A stretch of DNA of 64,000 nucleotides from CATQGW01 sp965262235 (GCA_965262235.1 OZ253504.1:3162001-3226000); one strand, 5' to 3'; positions 8,630-20,963 are shown, counted from the stretch's first letter. The notes: generated by a model from the sequence alone, not told the origin. Program-made: numbers and translations.

Positions 8630-8672
8630 TCCCGCGGGGGAGCTGTCGCGAAGCGACTGAGGGGGAGGCCGC
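8630..8672. repeat. REP-like element, short variant (copy H)
   Basis: A short CTCCC...GGGGGAG stem is followed by TGTCGC/GCGACT around loop GAA and then GAGGGGGAGGCC. It differs from the long form by a reduced first stem; related short copies are at 9053-9095 and 9922-9964. Confidence 0.7.
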
Positions 8673-8677
8673 CGCCG

Positions 8678-9037
8678 TTAGCCGAGTAGCTCCTCCAGCC
8701 GGCCGACGAATTCGCGGATGTGCGCCAAATAGGCCTCCACTTCCTCGCGCGGCAGCAGCCCGTCGTAGAAGTTGATGTGCAACACGTTGGCGAATGCGAA
8801 TCCGGCTCGAAGTTGCTCGTCCCCCGTCTCCTCCACCAATCGACGAACGGTCACAAAGAGCTGACGATGTCCCGAATGGTCCCAGCCCCTCGCCTCCGCC
8901 ACCGCCTTGACCATCTGCGCCGCCGCCCCCCAGCCCTTCTCCGAAGCCTGTAGCAGATCGCCCTCTGCCAGGTATCCCCCGGCCTTCGCCAGGAACACAC
9001 CCGCCGTTTCGCTGTGGTAATCCGCACGCGTCGTCAT
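8678..9037 (-). CDS. PaREP1/HEPN-like protein, array member 2
   Basis: 119 aa. The first 60 residues are almost identical to the other three members, including the SEKGWGAAA motif and Arg50-X6-His57. The C-terminal half (VTVRRLVEETGDEQLRAGFA and onward) differs. It is separated from member 3 by 82 bp holding a short REP-like copy. Near-identity of the 5' halves at DNA level, with divergent 3' halves, suggests recent duplication or gene conversion limited to the first half. The function is unknown; PaREP1-type proteins are common in archaea and some thermophilic bacteria. Confidence 0.7.
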   Translation of the reverse strand: MTTRADYHSETAGVFLAKAGGYLAEGDLLQASEKGWGAAAQMVKAVAEARGWDHSGHRQLFVTVRRLVEETGDEQLRAGFAFANVLHINFYDGLLPREEVEAYLAHIREFVGRLEELLG

Positions 9038-9052
9038 GCCGTCATCCTATCG

Positions 9053-9095
9053 CTCCCCCCGCGGGGGAGCTGTCGCGCAGCGACTGAGGGGGAGG
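9053..9095. repeat. REP-like element, short variant (copy I)
   Basis: CTCCCCCCGCGGGGGAG is followed by TGTCGC/GCGACT around loop GCA and GAGGGGGAGGCC. It sits between array members 2 and 3. Confidence 0.7.
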
Positions 9096-9119
9096 CCGCC
9101 CCTTCTGATCAGCCCATGC

Positions 9120-9479
9120 TCAACTCGCCAGCTCCTCCAGCCTGCCGACGAATTCGCGCACGCGCGCCAGATATGCCTCCACCATCCCGCGCGGCAGCAG
9201 GCCGTCGTAGAAGTTGATGTGCAGCGTGTTGGCCGCCGCGAACGCATCGCGGATTCGCTCGTCTCCCGTCTCCTCAGCCAATCGATTGACCGCAAGAAAG
9301 AGCTGGCGATGTCCCGAATGGTCCCAGCCCCTCGCCTCCGCCACCGCCTTGACCATCTGCGCCGCCGCCCCCCAGCCCTTCTCCGAAGCCTGCAGCAGAT
9401 CGCCCTCTGCCAGGTATCCCCCGGCCTTAGCCAAGAACACACCCGCCGTTTCGCTGTGGTAATCCGCACGCGTCGTCAT
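9120..9479 (-). CDS. PaREP1/HEPN-like protein, array member 3
   Basis: 119 aa, with the same N-terminal 60 residues as member 2 and the R-X6-H pattern at 50-57. The C-terminal half contains LAVNRLAEETGDERIRDAFA, then DGLLPRGMVEAYLARVREFV. All members share a tail of the form YDGL...EFVGRLE. Only 30 bp separate it from member 4, so the two are probably co-transcribed. Confidence 0.7.
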   Translation of the reverse strand: MTTRADYHSETAGVFLAKAGGYLAEGDLLQASEKGWGAAAQMVKAVAEARGWDHSGHRQLFLAVNRLAEETGDERIRDAFAAANTLHINFYDGLLPRGMVEAYLARVREFVGRLEELAS

Positions 9480-9509
9480 GTGCCAATCCTACTGCGAGCG
9501 CCGAACCGC

Positions 9510-9869
9510 TCAGCCCAGCAATGTCTCCAGCCGGCCCACGAACTCGCGCACGAGCGCGAGGGAGTCCTCAACCCCCTCGTGCGTCATCAATCCGTCGTAG
9601 AAGTTGACGTGCAGCACACTGGCGACCGAGAACGCCGTCCGGATCTCTCGCTCTCCCGTCTCTTCCACCAAACGATCAACAGCGAGCCAAAGCTGGCGGT
9701 GACCCGAGTGCGCCCAACCTCTCGCCTCCGCCACCGCCTTGACCATCTGCGCCGCCGCCCCCCAGCCCTTCTCCGAAGCCTGCAGCAGATCGCCCTCCGC
9801 CAGATATCCCCCGGCCTTAGCCAAGAACACACCCGCCGTTTCGCTGTGGTAATCCGCGCGCGTCGTCAT
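9510..9869 (-). CDS. PaREP1/HEPN-like protein, array member 4 (first transcribed)
   Basis: 119 aa, the 5'-most gene of the minus-strand array. The N-terminal half is again nearly identical to the others. The C-terminal half is the most divergent (LAVDRLVEETGEREIRTAFS, then DGLMTHEGVEDSLALVREFV). The upstream gap to 10025 carries a short REP-like copy and the divergent promoter region of the LLM oxidoreductase. No antitoxin-like or nucleotidyltransferase gene is adjacent. Confidence 0.7.
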   Translation of the reverse strand: MTTRADYHSETAGVFLAKAGGYLAEGDLLQASEKGWGAAAQMVKAVAEARGWAHSGHRQLWLAVDRLVEETGEREIRTAFSVASVLHVNFYDGLMTHEGVEDSLALVREFVGRLETLLG

Positions 9870-9921
9870 GCGCCAATCCTACTCCCACCGCCGAATCGCG
9901 CTCCCTTCCGAGAACCCATCG

Positions 9922-9964
9922 CTCCCCCAGCGGGGGAGCTGTCGCGCAGCGACTGAGGAGGAGG
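9922..9964. repeat. REP-like element, short variant (copy J)
   Basis: CTCCCCCAGCGGGGGAG is followed by TGTCGC/GCGACT around loop GCA and GAGGAGGAGGCC. It lies in the divergent gap between the PaREP1-like array and the LLM oxidoreductase. Confidence 0.65.
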
Positions 9965-9982
9965 CCGCACACCCCCTCCCGA

Positions 9983-9988
9983 TATCAT
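9983..9988 (+). promoter_or_regulatory. Possible -10 box of the LLM oxidoreductase
   Basis: TATCAT lies 42 bp before the ATG and fits the TAnnnT form of a sigma-70 -10 element in otherwise C-rich DNA. No good -35 is visible. A clear ribosome-binding site, AGGAG, follows at 10012-10016. Confidence 0.3.
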
Positions 9989-10024
9989 CCCCCCACAACA
10001 TCCACTCACACAGGAGTCCCAAGC

Positions 10025-10942
10025 ATGAGAATCGGCATCTTCCAGGGCGCGACCGGCCCCGCCAGCAAAATCACCGACATCGTCGACAACGCCCGCCAGG
10101 CCGAAGCCGAAGGCTTCGCCACCTTCGCGATGGCCAATATCTTCTCCCACGACGCGATGGGCGTGCTGACCCTCGCCGCCGCACAGACGGAGCGCATCGA
10201 GCTGATGACGGCCGTCGTGCCGACTTACCCCCGCCACCCCCACGCGATGGCCCAACAGGCCGCCACGGTCCAGGCCGCCGGCGGCGGCCAGCGCTTCGTG
10301 CTCGGCATCGGACTCTCCCACGCGGTCGTGATCGAGGGCGTCTTCGGCATGTCCTTCGACCGTCCCGCGCGCCACATGAAGGAGTACCTCGAGATCCTGA
10401 TGCCGCTGCTCAACGGCGAGCGCGTGCAGTTCCAGGGCGAGCAATACCGCGGAAATCTCTTCCTCGAAGTCGCCGACGCCGAGCCCGTCTCCTGCATGCT
10501 TGCCGCGATGGGCCCCGCCATGCTGCGCCTCGCCGGCGCACGGACCGACGGCACGATCCTCTGGATGACCGCCGCCAAGGCCGTCGAGACCCACATCGCC
10601 CCGCTGATCAACAAAGCCGCCAGCGAGGCCGGCCGTCCCGACCCACGCATCGTTGTCGGCCTTCCCGTCATGCTCACCAACGACGCCGACGCCGGCCGCG
10701 AGACCGCGCAGCAACAGTTCGCCAACTACGCCAACCTCCCCAGCTACCGCGGCATGCTCGACATCGAAGGCGCCGCTCGCCCCGCCGACGTAGCGATCAT
10801 CGGTACCGAAGAGTCGATCGAGTCCGAACTCCGTCGCCTGATCGACGCCGGCGCCACCGATTTCGGAGCCGTCACCTACGGCAGCGAAGCCGAGCAAACC
10901 CGAACCCGCGCCTACCTCGCCGACCTGGCCCCCGAACTCTAA
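10025..10942 (+). CDS. LLM-class (F420/flavin-dependent) oxidoreductase
   Basis: 305 aa from ATG 10025 behind AGGAG. The sequence has the luciferase-like monooxygenase fold signatures: the start MRIGIFQGATGPASKITDIV, the AMANIFSHDAMGVLTLAAAQ strand-helix, the VVPTYPRHPHAMAQQAATVQ segment and QRFVLGIGLSHAVVIEGVFG. This subfamily is mostly coenzyme F420-dependent in actinobacteria and Chloroflexota; FMN use cannot be excluded. The substrate is unknown and the enzyme is cytoplasmic. The last 31 codons are duplicated 0.7 kb downstream as part of a tandem duplication that also copied the end of the convergent rpoD gene. Confidence 0.85.
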   Translation: MRIGIFQGATGPASKITDIVDNARQAEAEGFATFAMANIFSHDAMGVLTLAAAQTERIELMTAVVPTYPRHPHAMAQQAATVQAAGGGQRFVLGIGLSHAVVIEGVFGMSFDRPARHMKEYLEILMPLLNGERVQFQGEQYRGNLFLEVADAEPVSCMLAAMGPAMLRLAGARTDGTILWMTAAKAVETHIAPLINKAASEAGRPDPRIVVGLPVMLTNDADAGRETAQQQFANYANLPSYRGMLDIEGAARPADVAIIGTEESIESELRRLIDAGATDFGAVTYGSEAEQTRTRAYLADLAPEL

Positions 10943-11067
10943 CGCCTGCAGCTTCGGCGACCAGCGATAGGTGCCCGGGGGAATAGACGCCCGGGGGCCT
11001 CTCCGTCGGTCCTTCGCCCCTTTCCATCAATCCTGCGCCCCATTCCATCAATCCTGCGCCCCATCCC

Positions 11068-11225
11068 GTCATTCCTGCGTAGGCAGGAATCCAGGCGAAC
11101 GCCGGCGTTCGTTTGCTCTCGGCGTTCCCGACGGCACTGCATTCGAGCATTGCGAGAACGTCGGATATCGGGAGGGGCGGCGCGGTTTGCGAGATCGCGT
11201 GGATTCCTGCCCACGCAGGAATGAC
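11068..11225. repeat. 158-bp inverted-repeat (MITE-like) element, copy 1
   Basis: The ends are inverted repeats: GTCATTCCTGCG...GGCAGGAATCCA on the left and TGGATTCCTGCC...GCAGGAATGAC on the right. Each end is itself an imperfect hairpin. There is no coding capacity; spurious ORFs crossing it read SVIPAWAGIHAIS, a translation typical of this widespread bacterial repeat. Confidence 0.75.
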
Positions 11226-11311
11226 GGATTCGGTGGTGACGCGTGCCGTCCGCCGCACCGGCCCCTCAGCCTGCTGCGAATCCGCCCACAGCGGGTAGGG
11301 GTACCGGGACG

Positions 11312-11566
11312 CTACTCGATGTAATCCCGCAACCGCGTCGCCCGCGTCGGGTGCCGCAGCTTGCGCAGCGCCTTCGCCTCGATCTGACGGATCCGCTCGC
11401 GCGTCACATCGAACACCTTGCCCACCTCTTCAAGCGTCCGGCTGCGACCGTCGTGCAGGCCGAACCGCAGCTCCAGCACCTTGCGCTCGCGCGGCGAGAG
11501 CGAGTGCAGCACCGCCGTCACCGTCTCCTTGAGCCGCTGCTGACCCGCTGCCGCATCCGGCGCCAC
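11312..11566 (-). pseudogene. Duplicated sigma factor region 4 fragment
   Basis: This is an open frame of 84 codons from GTG 11566, equivalent to the last 84 residues of the adjacent rpoD and carrying sigma region 4.2 (LEEVGKVFDVTRERIRQIEA). Against rpoD the protein differs at one position (Arg for Leu in AGQQRLKE) although about ten bases differ, so nearly all changes are silent. It lacks regions 1-3 and an obvious promoter or ribosome-binding site. It is most simply a remnant of the tandem duplication, but the open frame and silent substitutions leave room for an expressed region-4 peptide. Confidence 0.7.
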
Positions 11567-11651
11567 CGATTTCGGCGCGGTCGCCTACGGCAGCGAAGCA
11601 GAGCAAACCCGAACCCTCGCCGACCTCGCCGACCTCGCCCCCGAGCTCTAA
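11559..11651 (+). pseudogene. Duplicated 3' end of the LLM oxidoreductase
   Basis: Thirty codons from the duplication junction to TAA 11649-11651 repeat the C-terminus of the oxidoreductase (GATDFGAVAYGSEAEQTRT, then LAPEL). No start is present, so it is a non-functional remnant. Its position shows that the duplicated unit began inside the LLM gene. Confidence 0.8.
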
Positions 11652-11719
11652 CGCCTGCAGCTTCGGCGACTACTTCATAGACGTCCGGGGGCCTCTCCGT
11701 CGATCCTTCGACCCATCCC

Positions 11720-11877
11720 GTCATTCCTGCGTAGGCAGGAATCCAGGCGAACGCCGGCGTTCGTTTGCTCTCGGCGTTCCCGACGGCACTGCATCCGAGC
11801 ATGGCGAGAACGTCGGATGTCGGGAGGGGCGGCGCGGTTTCCGAGATCGCGTGGATTCCTGCCTGCGCAGGAATGAC
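11720..11877. repeat. 158-bp inverted-repeat (MITE-like) element, copy 2
   Basis: This is the same element as at 11068-11225, carried in unit 2 of the tandem duplication, with a few base changes (the right-hand hairpin reads CCTGCGCAGG instead of CCCACGCAGG). It therefore predates the duplication. Confidence 0.75.
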
Positions 11878-11963
11878 GGAATGGGTGGAGACGCGTGCCG
11901 TCCGCCGCACCGGCCCCTCAGCCTGCTGCGAATCCGCCCACAGCGGGTAGGGGTACCGGGAAA

Positions 11964-14932
<2,969 letters not shown>

Positions 14933-14936
<4 letters not shown>

Positions 14937-16870
14937 CGCTGGCTCCCTCTCGCGGCTGGCCGGACCAGCTCCTGGTCGGAAGAGTCGCCGCTGGCGCTCT
15001 CCCCTGGTCCACGGTGGTGGAGTGACAATGCGTCATCGCGCGCCTGGACGACGCGCGCTGCTGCTTCAGTAAGTTCAGGGCCGAGTTCGCTGCCGATCCC
15101 GGCGCTGACCGCGTCGGCGGCCAGCGCCACGGTGGCGCGATCCAGCTCTTCTTCAATCCGTGCAAGGTTCTGCGTCTGCAACCGTAGCGACTCGCGCTTG
15201 CGCCGCGCACCCAGCCGCTCTGCCGCCTGTCGCGCCGCCGCGCGTGCCTCGTCGATCGTCAGCGGCGGCAACTCCCGCGCTCCCGCGCGCAGCTCCGCGA
15301 CCCGCTCCTGCGTCGACGCGGGCAGCTCGGCTGCCCACTCCGCGTCGCCCAGGCGGCCCAGCCGCGCCTCCAGAATCTCCCGGTCCGCCGCGTCATCGAT
15401 CAAGCCCAGCGCGCCCGCGCCGAGCTCCTCCGCCGCCTCGTCTCGCGCCACGACCAGCCTCAAGAGGTATTCCTGCGGACCGTCGGCCACCCGTCGCCGC
15501 GTTGGCGCCGCAGCCGCGCCCGGCTCCTGAGTTCGCCGGTTGTGCTCAAAGTTCGCCCGTCGCGGCAGCGCCGACACCTCGACGCGCGCGAAGGCCGCAA
15601 CCCGATTCAGATATTCGTCGCGAATCACCGGGTCGGCGATCGTGTACGCCAGCGGCGCCAGCTCACGCGCGAAATCTGAGCGCCCGCGTGCATCCTCAAG
15701 ATTGTGCGTCTCGCGCCCGCGCTCGAACAGCCAGTCGAGGAACGCCGGCGCGCCCTCAACCAGTTCGTTCCACAGCTGCGGGTCGCGGCGAATCAGGTCG
15801 TCGGGGTCACGACCCTCGGGCAGCTGGATGATCCGGATGTTGGCGGCCAACTGATCCTGCTGGCGGATGATCCCCCGCGGGTCGATCGACACCTGGCTGC
15901 TCGCGCCCATCCCCGCACGCGCCGTCTCGATCCCCCGCCGCGTCGCCGCCTGGCCCGCCGCGTCGGCGTCCAGCGCGAAGCGAATATCCCGCGTCAGCGG
16001 CTTCAGCAGCCCCACCTGCGAGTCGGTCAGCGCCGTCCCCATCGAGGCCACCGTCTGCGCCGAGCCGTGCTCGTGCGCGCTGATCACATCTGTGTAGCCC
16101 TCGACCACAATCACATATCCCGCGCTGCGAATCGCGTCGCGCGCCAGGTCCAGCCCATAGAGCAGCGTGCGCTTCTCGAACAGCGGCGACTCCGGCGTGT
16201 TCACGTACTTCGCCGGCTCATCGATCAGCGTGCGTCCGCCGAAGCCCACGCACTCGCCGCGCGGGTTGCGAATCGGGAACATCAGCCGGTCGCGGAAACG
16301 GTCGCGCGGTCCCTGATCGGTGACCACCACCAGACCCGCCCGCTCCAGCTCTTCGCTGCGGAAGCCGCGCGCGCTCAGATGTCGCAGCAGCGCCTCCGAT
16401 TCCGAGCCGGCCACGCCGAGCCCGAACTTCTGCACGCTGTCGCTGCTCAATCCGCGCTGCGCCAGGTACTCGCGCGCCGAACGCCCCTCGGGCTGCTCGA
16501 GCTGTCGCCGCCACCACGCCAGCGCCGCCTCATTGGCTGCGAGCAAACGTTTGCGCGCATCATCGCGCGCCGCCGCCTCGGGGCTGCGCGCCTCGAGCTG
16601 CACGCCGGCCCGCTGAGCCAGGCGCGTCAGCGCTTCGCGGAACTCGACGCTCTCGCGCTTCATCACCCAGCTGAAGACATCCCCACCCTCACTGCACGCG
16701 CCGAAGCAGCGCCACGTCTGCCGCCGTGGGTCCACGACGAACGACGGCGTCTTCTCGATGTGGAACGGGCAGCGCGCCTTGAACGTCTGGCCGCTGCGCT
16801 GCAACGGCGTCGATTCACTCACCAGATCGACGATGTCGATCCGCGCCTTGATCTCGTCGGTTACCGACAC
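14933..16870 (-). CDS. dnaG: DNA primase
   Basis: 645 aa. The N-terminal zinc-binding domain has Cys34, His37, Cys55 and Cys59 (CPFH ... CFGACSEGGDV); the last pair is spaced CX3C rather than the common CX2C. The RNA polymerase domain and Toprim fold follow, with VIVVEGYTDVI (about 250-260) and FALDADAAG (about 300). The C-terminal part is the DnaB-interacting helical region. It makes RNA primers at the replication fork. The stop overlaps the rpoD start by ATGA. A gene for a CARDB-like membrane protein lies 76 bp upstream. Confidence 0.95.
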
Positions 16871-16946
16871 CGGCTACGTCCGAACGGCTACGAGAAAAGG
16901 GGGCACAGCCCCATGTTACCACGCATCGGCCGAGGCTCGGGACGGC

Positions 16947-18623
16947 TCAGCGGCCAACTTCGACTCGGATCAGGTTGTTGCTCTCGTTCGACTCCGCCGT
17001 CGTGTCGTTCGGGTCGAGCAGGATCACCACCGTCCCGCTGTGCGCGACCGATCCCGCCAGGATCTCGCTGTCGCGAGAGGCCAGCGGCGCCGCCGACGCT
17101 CCCCGCTCGATCGTCTCCAACACCACGCCGTCCTCTCCGACCACGTTGATCACGAAGTCGCCCGCGGCGCCCGCTCCTGCATTCACTACCGTCAGCAGCG
17201 CGAAGCCGTCGTCGGTGAAGCGCGCCTCCAGGAACGCCAGGTCGGGCAGCTCCTCCGGCGCCGCTTCCGCCGGTTCGTCCTCTGCCTCCTCTTCCGCCGC
17301 TTCCTGCGCCTCCTCCTCCTCCGCTGGCGCTTCCTCCTGCTCCTCGCTCGCAGCGGTCGGCGACAGCACGATCTCAAACGTGTTGTTGGTCGAATCCTCA
17401 TCGACGTCCGACTCCAGCACGATCAACGCCTCAGTCTCCTCGTCCACCACGACCTCCAACGGGATATTCGCGCGCTGATCCGGCTCCAGCGTCAGCAGCG
17501 CCGCGCTCAGCGCCAACAGGCTCGCGTCGCGCGACCGGATCAGCGAGATATCGACCTCGACCCGCTCCGCCACCGAGCTCCCCGTGTTGATCACCGTGAC
17601 CAAGAGCCCGTCCTCGTCCTGCCGCGCCGTCAAAATCGCCAGATCGGCCGACTCGCTCGCTGCGGTTTCATCGTCCTCCTGCAGCTCATCCGACTCCTCG
17701 TCCGGCTTGAGCTCATCGTCGGCGGCGGGCGCGGCTCCGCGCACCGTGATCCGGATCAGGTCCTCCAGCCGCCGCTGGTCGGCCGTCAGCGCGACCAGCT
17801 GCAAGTCGTACGACCGCGCGTCCGCGAACCACACCTCCACGCCGCGCACCACCTCGCGATAGCTGCCCGTCGCGCTCACGTCCGGCGTCGCCGAATGCGC
17901 CAGCTGCGAACGCCCAAACGACCCATCCGCCAGCACCGGTGTGACATAAAACAGCACGCTCGAGAGCGCCCCCGTGCCCGATGTCTCGATCTCCACGTCG
18001 AACGGTTGGCCCGACCCCAGCTCGTACTCCGTCCCATCCGCGGGGCTCAGAATCCGCGCCGCCCCGCCGGCCGGCGGCGCCTGCTGCGTCGTCGCCGTCG
18101 CTTCGCTCGACGCCGCTCCGCTCTGCGCTGCGCTGGTCACCGTCGCGCCGTCGCCGCTCGCGCTCGTGCTGGCCGCAGCCTGCCCGGCCCGCTGGCCGGC
18201 TTCCTGCGCCTGCGCCACCCGCGCCGTGTCGTCGGTCACGTCCACCCGCACCGCAATCTCCGTCTGCGTCCCGTCAATGTCCGTCACCACGATCCTCAGG
18301 TTCGCGAAGCCCAGCGCGTCCGGCTTCCAGAACAGCACCGCCGTGTAGCGCCCCTGCTCGTTGTCGTAGACCGGCGTGGCCTGGTTGACGATGATCCCCT
18401 CGACCAGCAGGGCCACGATCGAGATCGGCACCCCGCTGCGCGCCCGCACCTCAACCTCCAGCGGCTCGTCCAGCAGCACCGGCTGGTCCTGGACCAGCGA
18501 GACCACGAGCGTCGTCAGGTCGCCGTCCGAGCCGCCCGAGAAGCGGCTCACCAGCAGCGCGGCGACAGCCACGATCACCCCCAGCGCGACCAGCACGATC
18601 AGGCTGCCAAGCCGGCTTCCCAT
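16947..18623 (-). CDS. Membrane-anchored protein with CARDB/Ig-like domains
   Basis: 558 aa. An N-terminal membrane anchor (about residues 6-27, LGSLIVLVALGVIVAVAALL) is followed by an Ig-like beta domain (about 35-130), an Ala/Ser/Thr linker, a second Ig-like domain starting ILSPADGTEYEL, and two CARDB-like domains (starting ESADLAILTAR and LPDLAFLEARF) joined by a Glu/Ala-rich linker (about residues 408-443). The repeated endings DEDSTNNTFEI and TAESNESNNLIRV are the Asn-rich turn typical of CARDB. It is probably an extracytoplasmic cell-surface protein; the role is unknown. It lies between ppsA and dnaG with gaps of 60 and 76 bp and may be co-transcribed. Confidence 0.75.
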   Translation of the reverse strand: MGSRLGSLIVLVALGVIVAVAALLVSRFSGGSDGDLTTLVVSLVQDQPVLLDEPLEVEVRARSGVPISIVALLVEGIIVNQATPVYDNEQGRYTAVLFWKPDALGFANLRIVVTDIDGTQTEIAVRVDVTDDTARVAQAQEAGQRAGQAAASTSASGDGATVTSAAQSGAASSEATATTQQAPPAGGAARILSPADGTEYELGSGQPFDVEIETSGTGALSSVLFYVTPVLADGSFGRSQLAHSATPDVSATGSYREVVRGVEVWFADARSYDLQLVALTADQRRLEDLIRITVRGAAPAADDELKPDEESDELQEDDETAASESADLAILTARQDEDGLLVTVINTGSSVAERVEVDISLIRSRDASLLALSAALLTLEPDQRANIPLEVVVDEETEALIVLESDVDEDSTNNTFEIVLSPTAASEEQEEAPAEEEEAQEAAEEEAEDEPAEAAPEELPDLAFLEARFTDDGFALLTVVNAGAGAAGDFVINVVGEDGVVLETIERGASAAPLASRDSEILAGSVAHSGTVVILLDPNDTTAESNESNNLIRVEVGR

Positions 18624-18683
18624 GCCCTGCCCTCGCTCTCGCCGCGGCCATCGGCTCCGAGCGTCAGGCGGTGGTCGCCACCA

Positions 18684-20963
18684 CTACGTCAGCACTCGCG
18701 CTTCCGCGTCTGCCACATATTGGCGAGTCTTCTCGATCACGTCAGGCGTCACCGAGATCGAAGTGATTCCCCACTCGACCAGACGCTGCGCCAGGTCAGG
18801 ATGTTCCGAAGGACCCTGCCCGCAGACCGAGACCGTCACCCCACAGCGGTGCGCCGTCTCGATCACGTGCTTGATCGCGTAGAGCACCGCCGGGTCTCGC
18901 TCGTCGAACGTGTCCGCGAAGCGCTCCGAGTCGCGGTCGATCCCGAGCGTCAGCTGGGTCAGGTCGTTCGAGCCGATCGACACCCCGTCGACCCCCTGCG
19001 CGATGAAGTCCTCCAGCAGCCAGACGTTCGACGGCACCTCAACCATGATCCAGATCTTGAAGCTGTCCGATCGCTTCAGCCCGTAGGCCTCGACCAGATC
19101 GATCACCTGCCGCAGCTCGCCGGTCGTGCGCACGAACGGGATCATCAGGTGCAGCCCGGGATAGTCCGCGCGCACCTCCTCCAGCGCCCGCAGCTCCAGC
19201 TCGAACAGGTCCGGTTCGCGCACGTAGCGCGCCGCCCCGCGGTAGCCGATCATAGGATTCTCTTCGTGCGGCTCGTATTCCGCGCCGCCCTTGAGATTGG
19301 CGTACTCGTTGGTCTTGAAATCCGTCGCGCGGTAGATCACCGGGCGTGGGTGGAACGCCGCCGCGATCGTCCGCATCCCGTCAGCCAGACGCTCCACGTA
19401 TTCGTCGCCGCGCCCGCTGTCGAGGAACGAGCGGGGATGCTCGCCCATCCGCGCGATGATGAACTCCGCGCGCAGCAGCCCCACCCCGTCAACCGAGCGG
19501 TCCGCGACGCGCTGGGCGATATCCGGGTCGGCAAGATTGACATAAATCTTCGTCTTCGTATCAGGCGCTTCGGTTACCACCCGTTCCTGCTGTCGGCGCC
19601 ACCAGTCGATCAGCTCCTCCTGCGCGCCCTCGTACACATGCCCCGCCGCGCCATCGACCGTCACCGTCAGCTTCTCGGCCAGCGCCCGCGCGCCCGGCGC
19701 CCCGACGATGCAGGGCACGCCCAGCTCGCGACTGATGATCGCCGCGTGGCAGGTCCGCCCGCCTTTCTCCGTGATGATCGCCGCCGCCCGCTTCATCGCC
19801 GGTACGAAGTCCGGCGTCGTCATCTCCGCAACCAACACATCGCCCTCAACGATCATCCCTGTCTGCGACGGGTCGCTCACGACCCGCACCCGCCCCGCCG
19901 CCACGCCCGGGCTCGCCGGCGATCCGCTCAGCAGCGGCTCAGCCGTCGGCGTGGGCGCCGAGTCGAGGTCCCCCGCCGGACGCGCCAGCGTCGTGATCGG
20001 CCGTGTTTGCAGCAAGTAGAAGCGCCCGTCCGCCCAGCCCCACTCAATGTCCTGCGGCCCGCCGTAGTGACGCTCGATCCGTTTGCCGATCGTCGTCAGC
20101 TCGACCACCTGCGCGTCGCTTAGCTTGGGTCGGTCGCCCTCCGCGTCGCTCAGCGCGCGCCAGACGTTCGCCTCACCGCCGGCCCCGTTGGGGTTGCGCA
20201 TCAACATGCGGTCCTGCCGGAGGATCTGCCGATCCAGGATCGCCTCGCTCGACTTGTCGACCTCGAAGTGATCCGGGCTGACCAGCCCCGCCACGACCGC
20301 CTCACCCAGCCCGAACGCCGCCTCGATCACCACCCGCCCGTGGTCGTTTGTGATCGGGTCGATCGTGAACATCACGCCCGACGTCTCCGACTGCACCATC
20401 CGCTGCACCGGCACCGCGAGGTCCACATCGACGTGACCCCAGCCGGCGTGCTCGCGGTAGAACACCGCCCGCGCCTCGAACAGCGACGCCCAGCAGCGCT
20501 GCACCGCGTCCACCACATCCGCCGCGCCCTCAACGTTGAGATAGGTCGACTGCTGCCCCGCGAATGACGCTTCGGCCAGGTCCTCAGCCGTCGCCGACGA
20601 TCGCACCGCCACCGCGCCCTGACCCAGCTCCAGATACGAGCGCTCGATCTCTTCGCGCAGCTGTGCCGGCATCTCCGCCCGCTCGATGGCCGCCCGAACC
20701 TTCCCGCTGACCCGCTGCAGCGCCTCGTCGTCCTCAACATCCAGCCCCTCGAGCATCGCCTCGATCTGGGCCTCAAGCCCCGTCGCGACCAGGAACGCGC
20801 GATACGCCCGGGTCGTCACCACGAAGCCCGGCGGCACCGGAATCTGCGCCTGCGTCAGCTCGCCCAGATTCGCGCCCTTGCCGCCGACCAGCGGCACGTC
20901 GTCTCGCCCGACCTGGCTAAACCAGACGATCGACGCGTGTTCGAGTGCGGTGTCAAGGGCCAT
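18684..20963 (-). CDS. ppsA: Phosphoenolpyruvate synthase (pyruvate, water dikinase)
   Basis: 759 aa. It converts pyruvate and ATP to PEP, AMP and phosphate for gluconeogenesis. The N-terminal ATP-grasp domain (VPLVGGKGANLGELTQAQIP; SSATAEDLAEASFAGQQ), the phosphohistidine domain with GGRTCHAAIISRELGVP (catalytic His near residue 406) and the C-terminal PEP/pyruvate barrel (GVGLLRAEFI; ENPMIGYRGAARY; VSVCGQGPSEHP with the catalytic Cys near 712) are all present. ATG 20963 is chosen because conserved sequence begins just after it; an upstream in-frame ATG at 21029 adds 22 unconserved residues. Confidence 0.93.
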   Translation of the reverse strand: MALDTALEHASIVWFSQVGRDDVPLVGGKGANLGELTQAQIPVPPGFVVTTRAYRAFLVATGLEAQIEAMLEGLDVEDDEALQRVSGKVRAAIERAEMPAQLREEIERSYLELGQGAVAVRSSATAEDLAEASFAGQQSTYLNVEGAADVVDAVQRCWASLFEARAVFYREHAGWGHVDVDLAVPVQRMVQSETSGVMFTIDPITNDHGRVVIEAAFGLGEAVVAGLVSPDHFEVDKSSEAILDRQILRQDRMLMRNPNGAGGEANVWRALSDAEGDRPKLSDAQVVELTTIGKRIERHYGGPQDIEWGWADGRFYLLQTRPITTLARPAGDLDSAPTPTAEPLLSGSPASPGVAAGRVRVVSDPSQTGMIVEGDVLVAEMTTPDFVPAMKRAAAIITEKGGRTCHAAIISRELGVPCIVGAPGARALAEKLTVTVDGAAGHVYEGAQEELIDWWRRQQERVVTEAPDTKTKIYVNLADPDIAQRVADRSVDGVGLLRAEFIIARMGEHPRSFLDSGRGDEYVERLADGMRTIAAAFHPRPVIYRATDFKTNEYANLKGGAEYEPHEENPMIGYRGAARYVREPDLFELELRALEEVRADYPGLHLMIPFVRTTGELRQVIDLVEAYGLKRSDSFKIWIMVEVPSNVWLLEDFIAQGVDGVSIGSNDLTQLTLGIDRDSERFADTFDERDPAVLYAIKHVIETAHRCGVTVSVCGQGPSEHPDLAQRLVEWGITSISVTPDVIEKTRQYVADAEARVLT

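Noticed and set aside
8068..9869. Array considered as CRISPR or prophage because of repeated DNA
   Set aside because: The repeats are 360-bp coding paralogues, and no phage structural or cas genes are present.
10872..11910. Short ORFs reading SVIPAWAGIHAIS or similar
   Set aside because: They are translations of the 158-bp inverted-repeat element, a known source of spurious gene calls.
16758..20123. Plus-strand open frame of about 1,120 codons
   Set aside because: Antisense shadow of dnaG, the CARDB protein gene and ppsA; Arg/His/Leu-rich with no recognisable domain.
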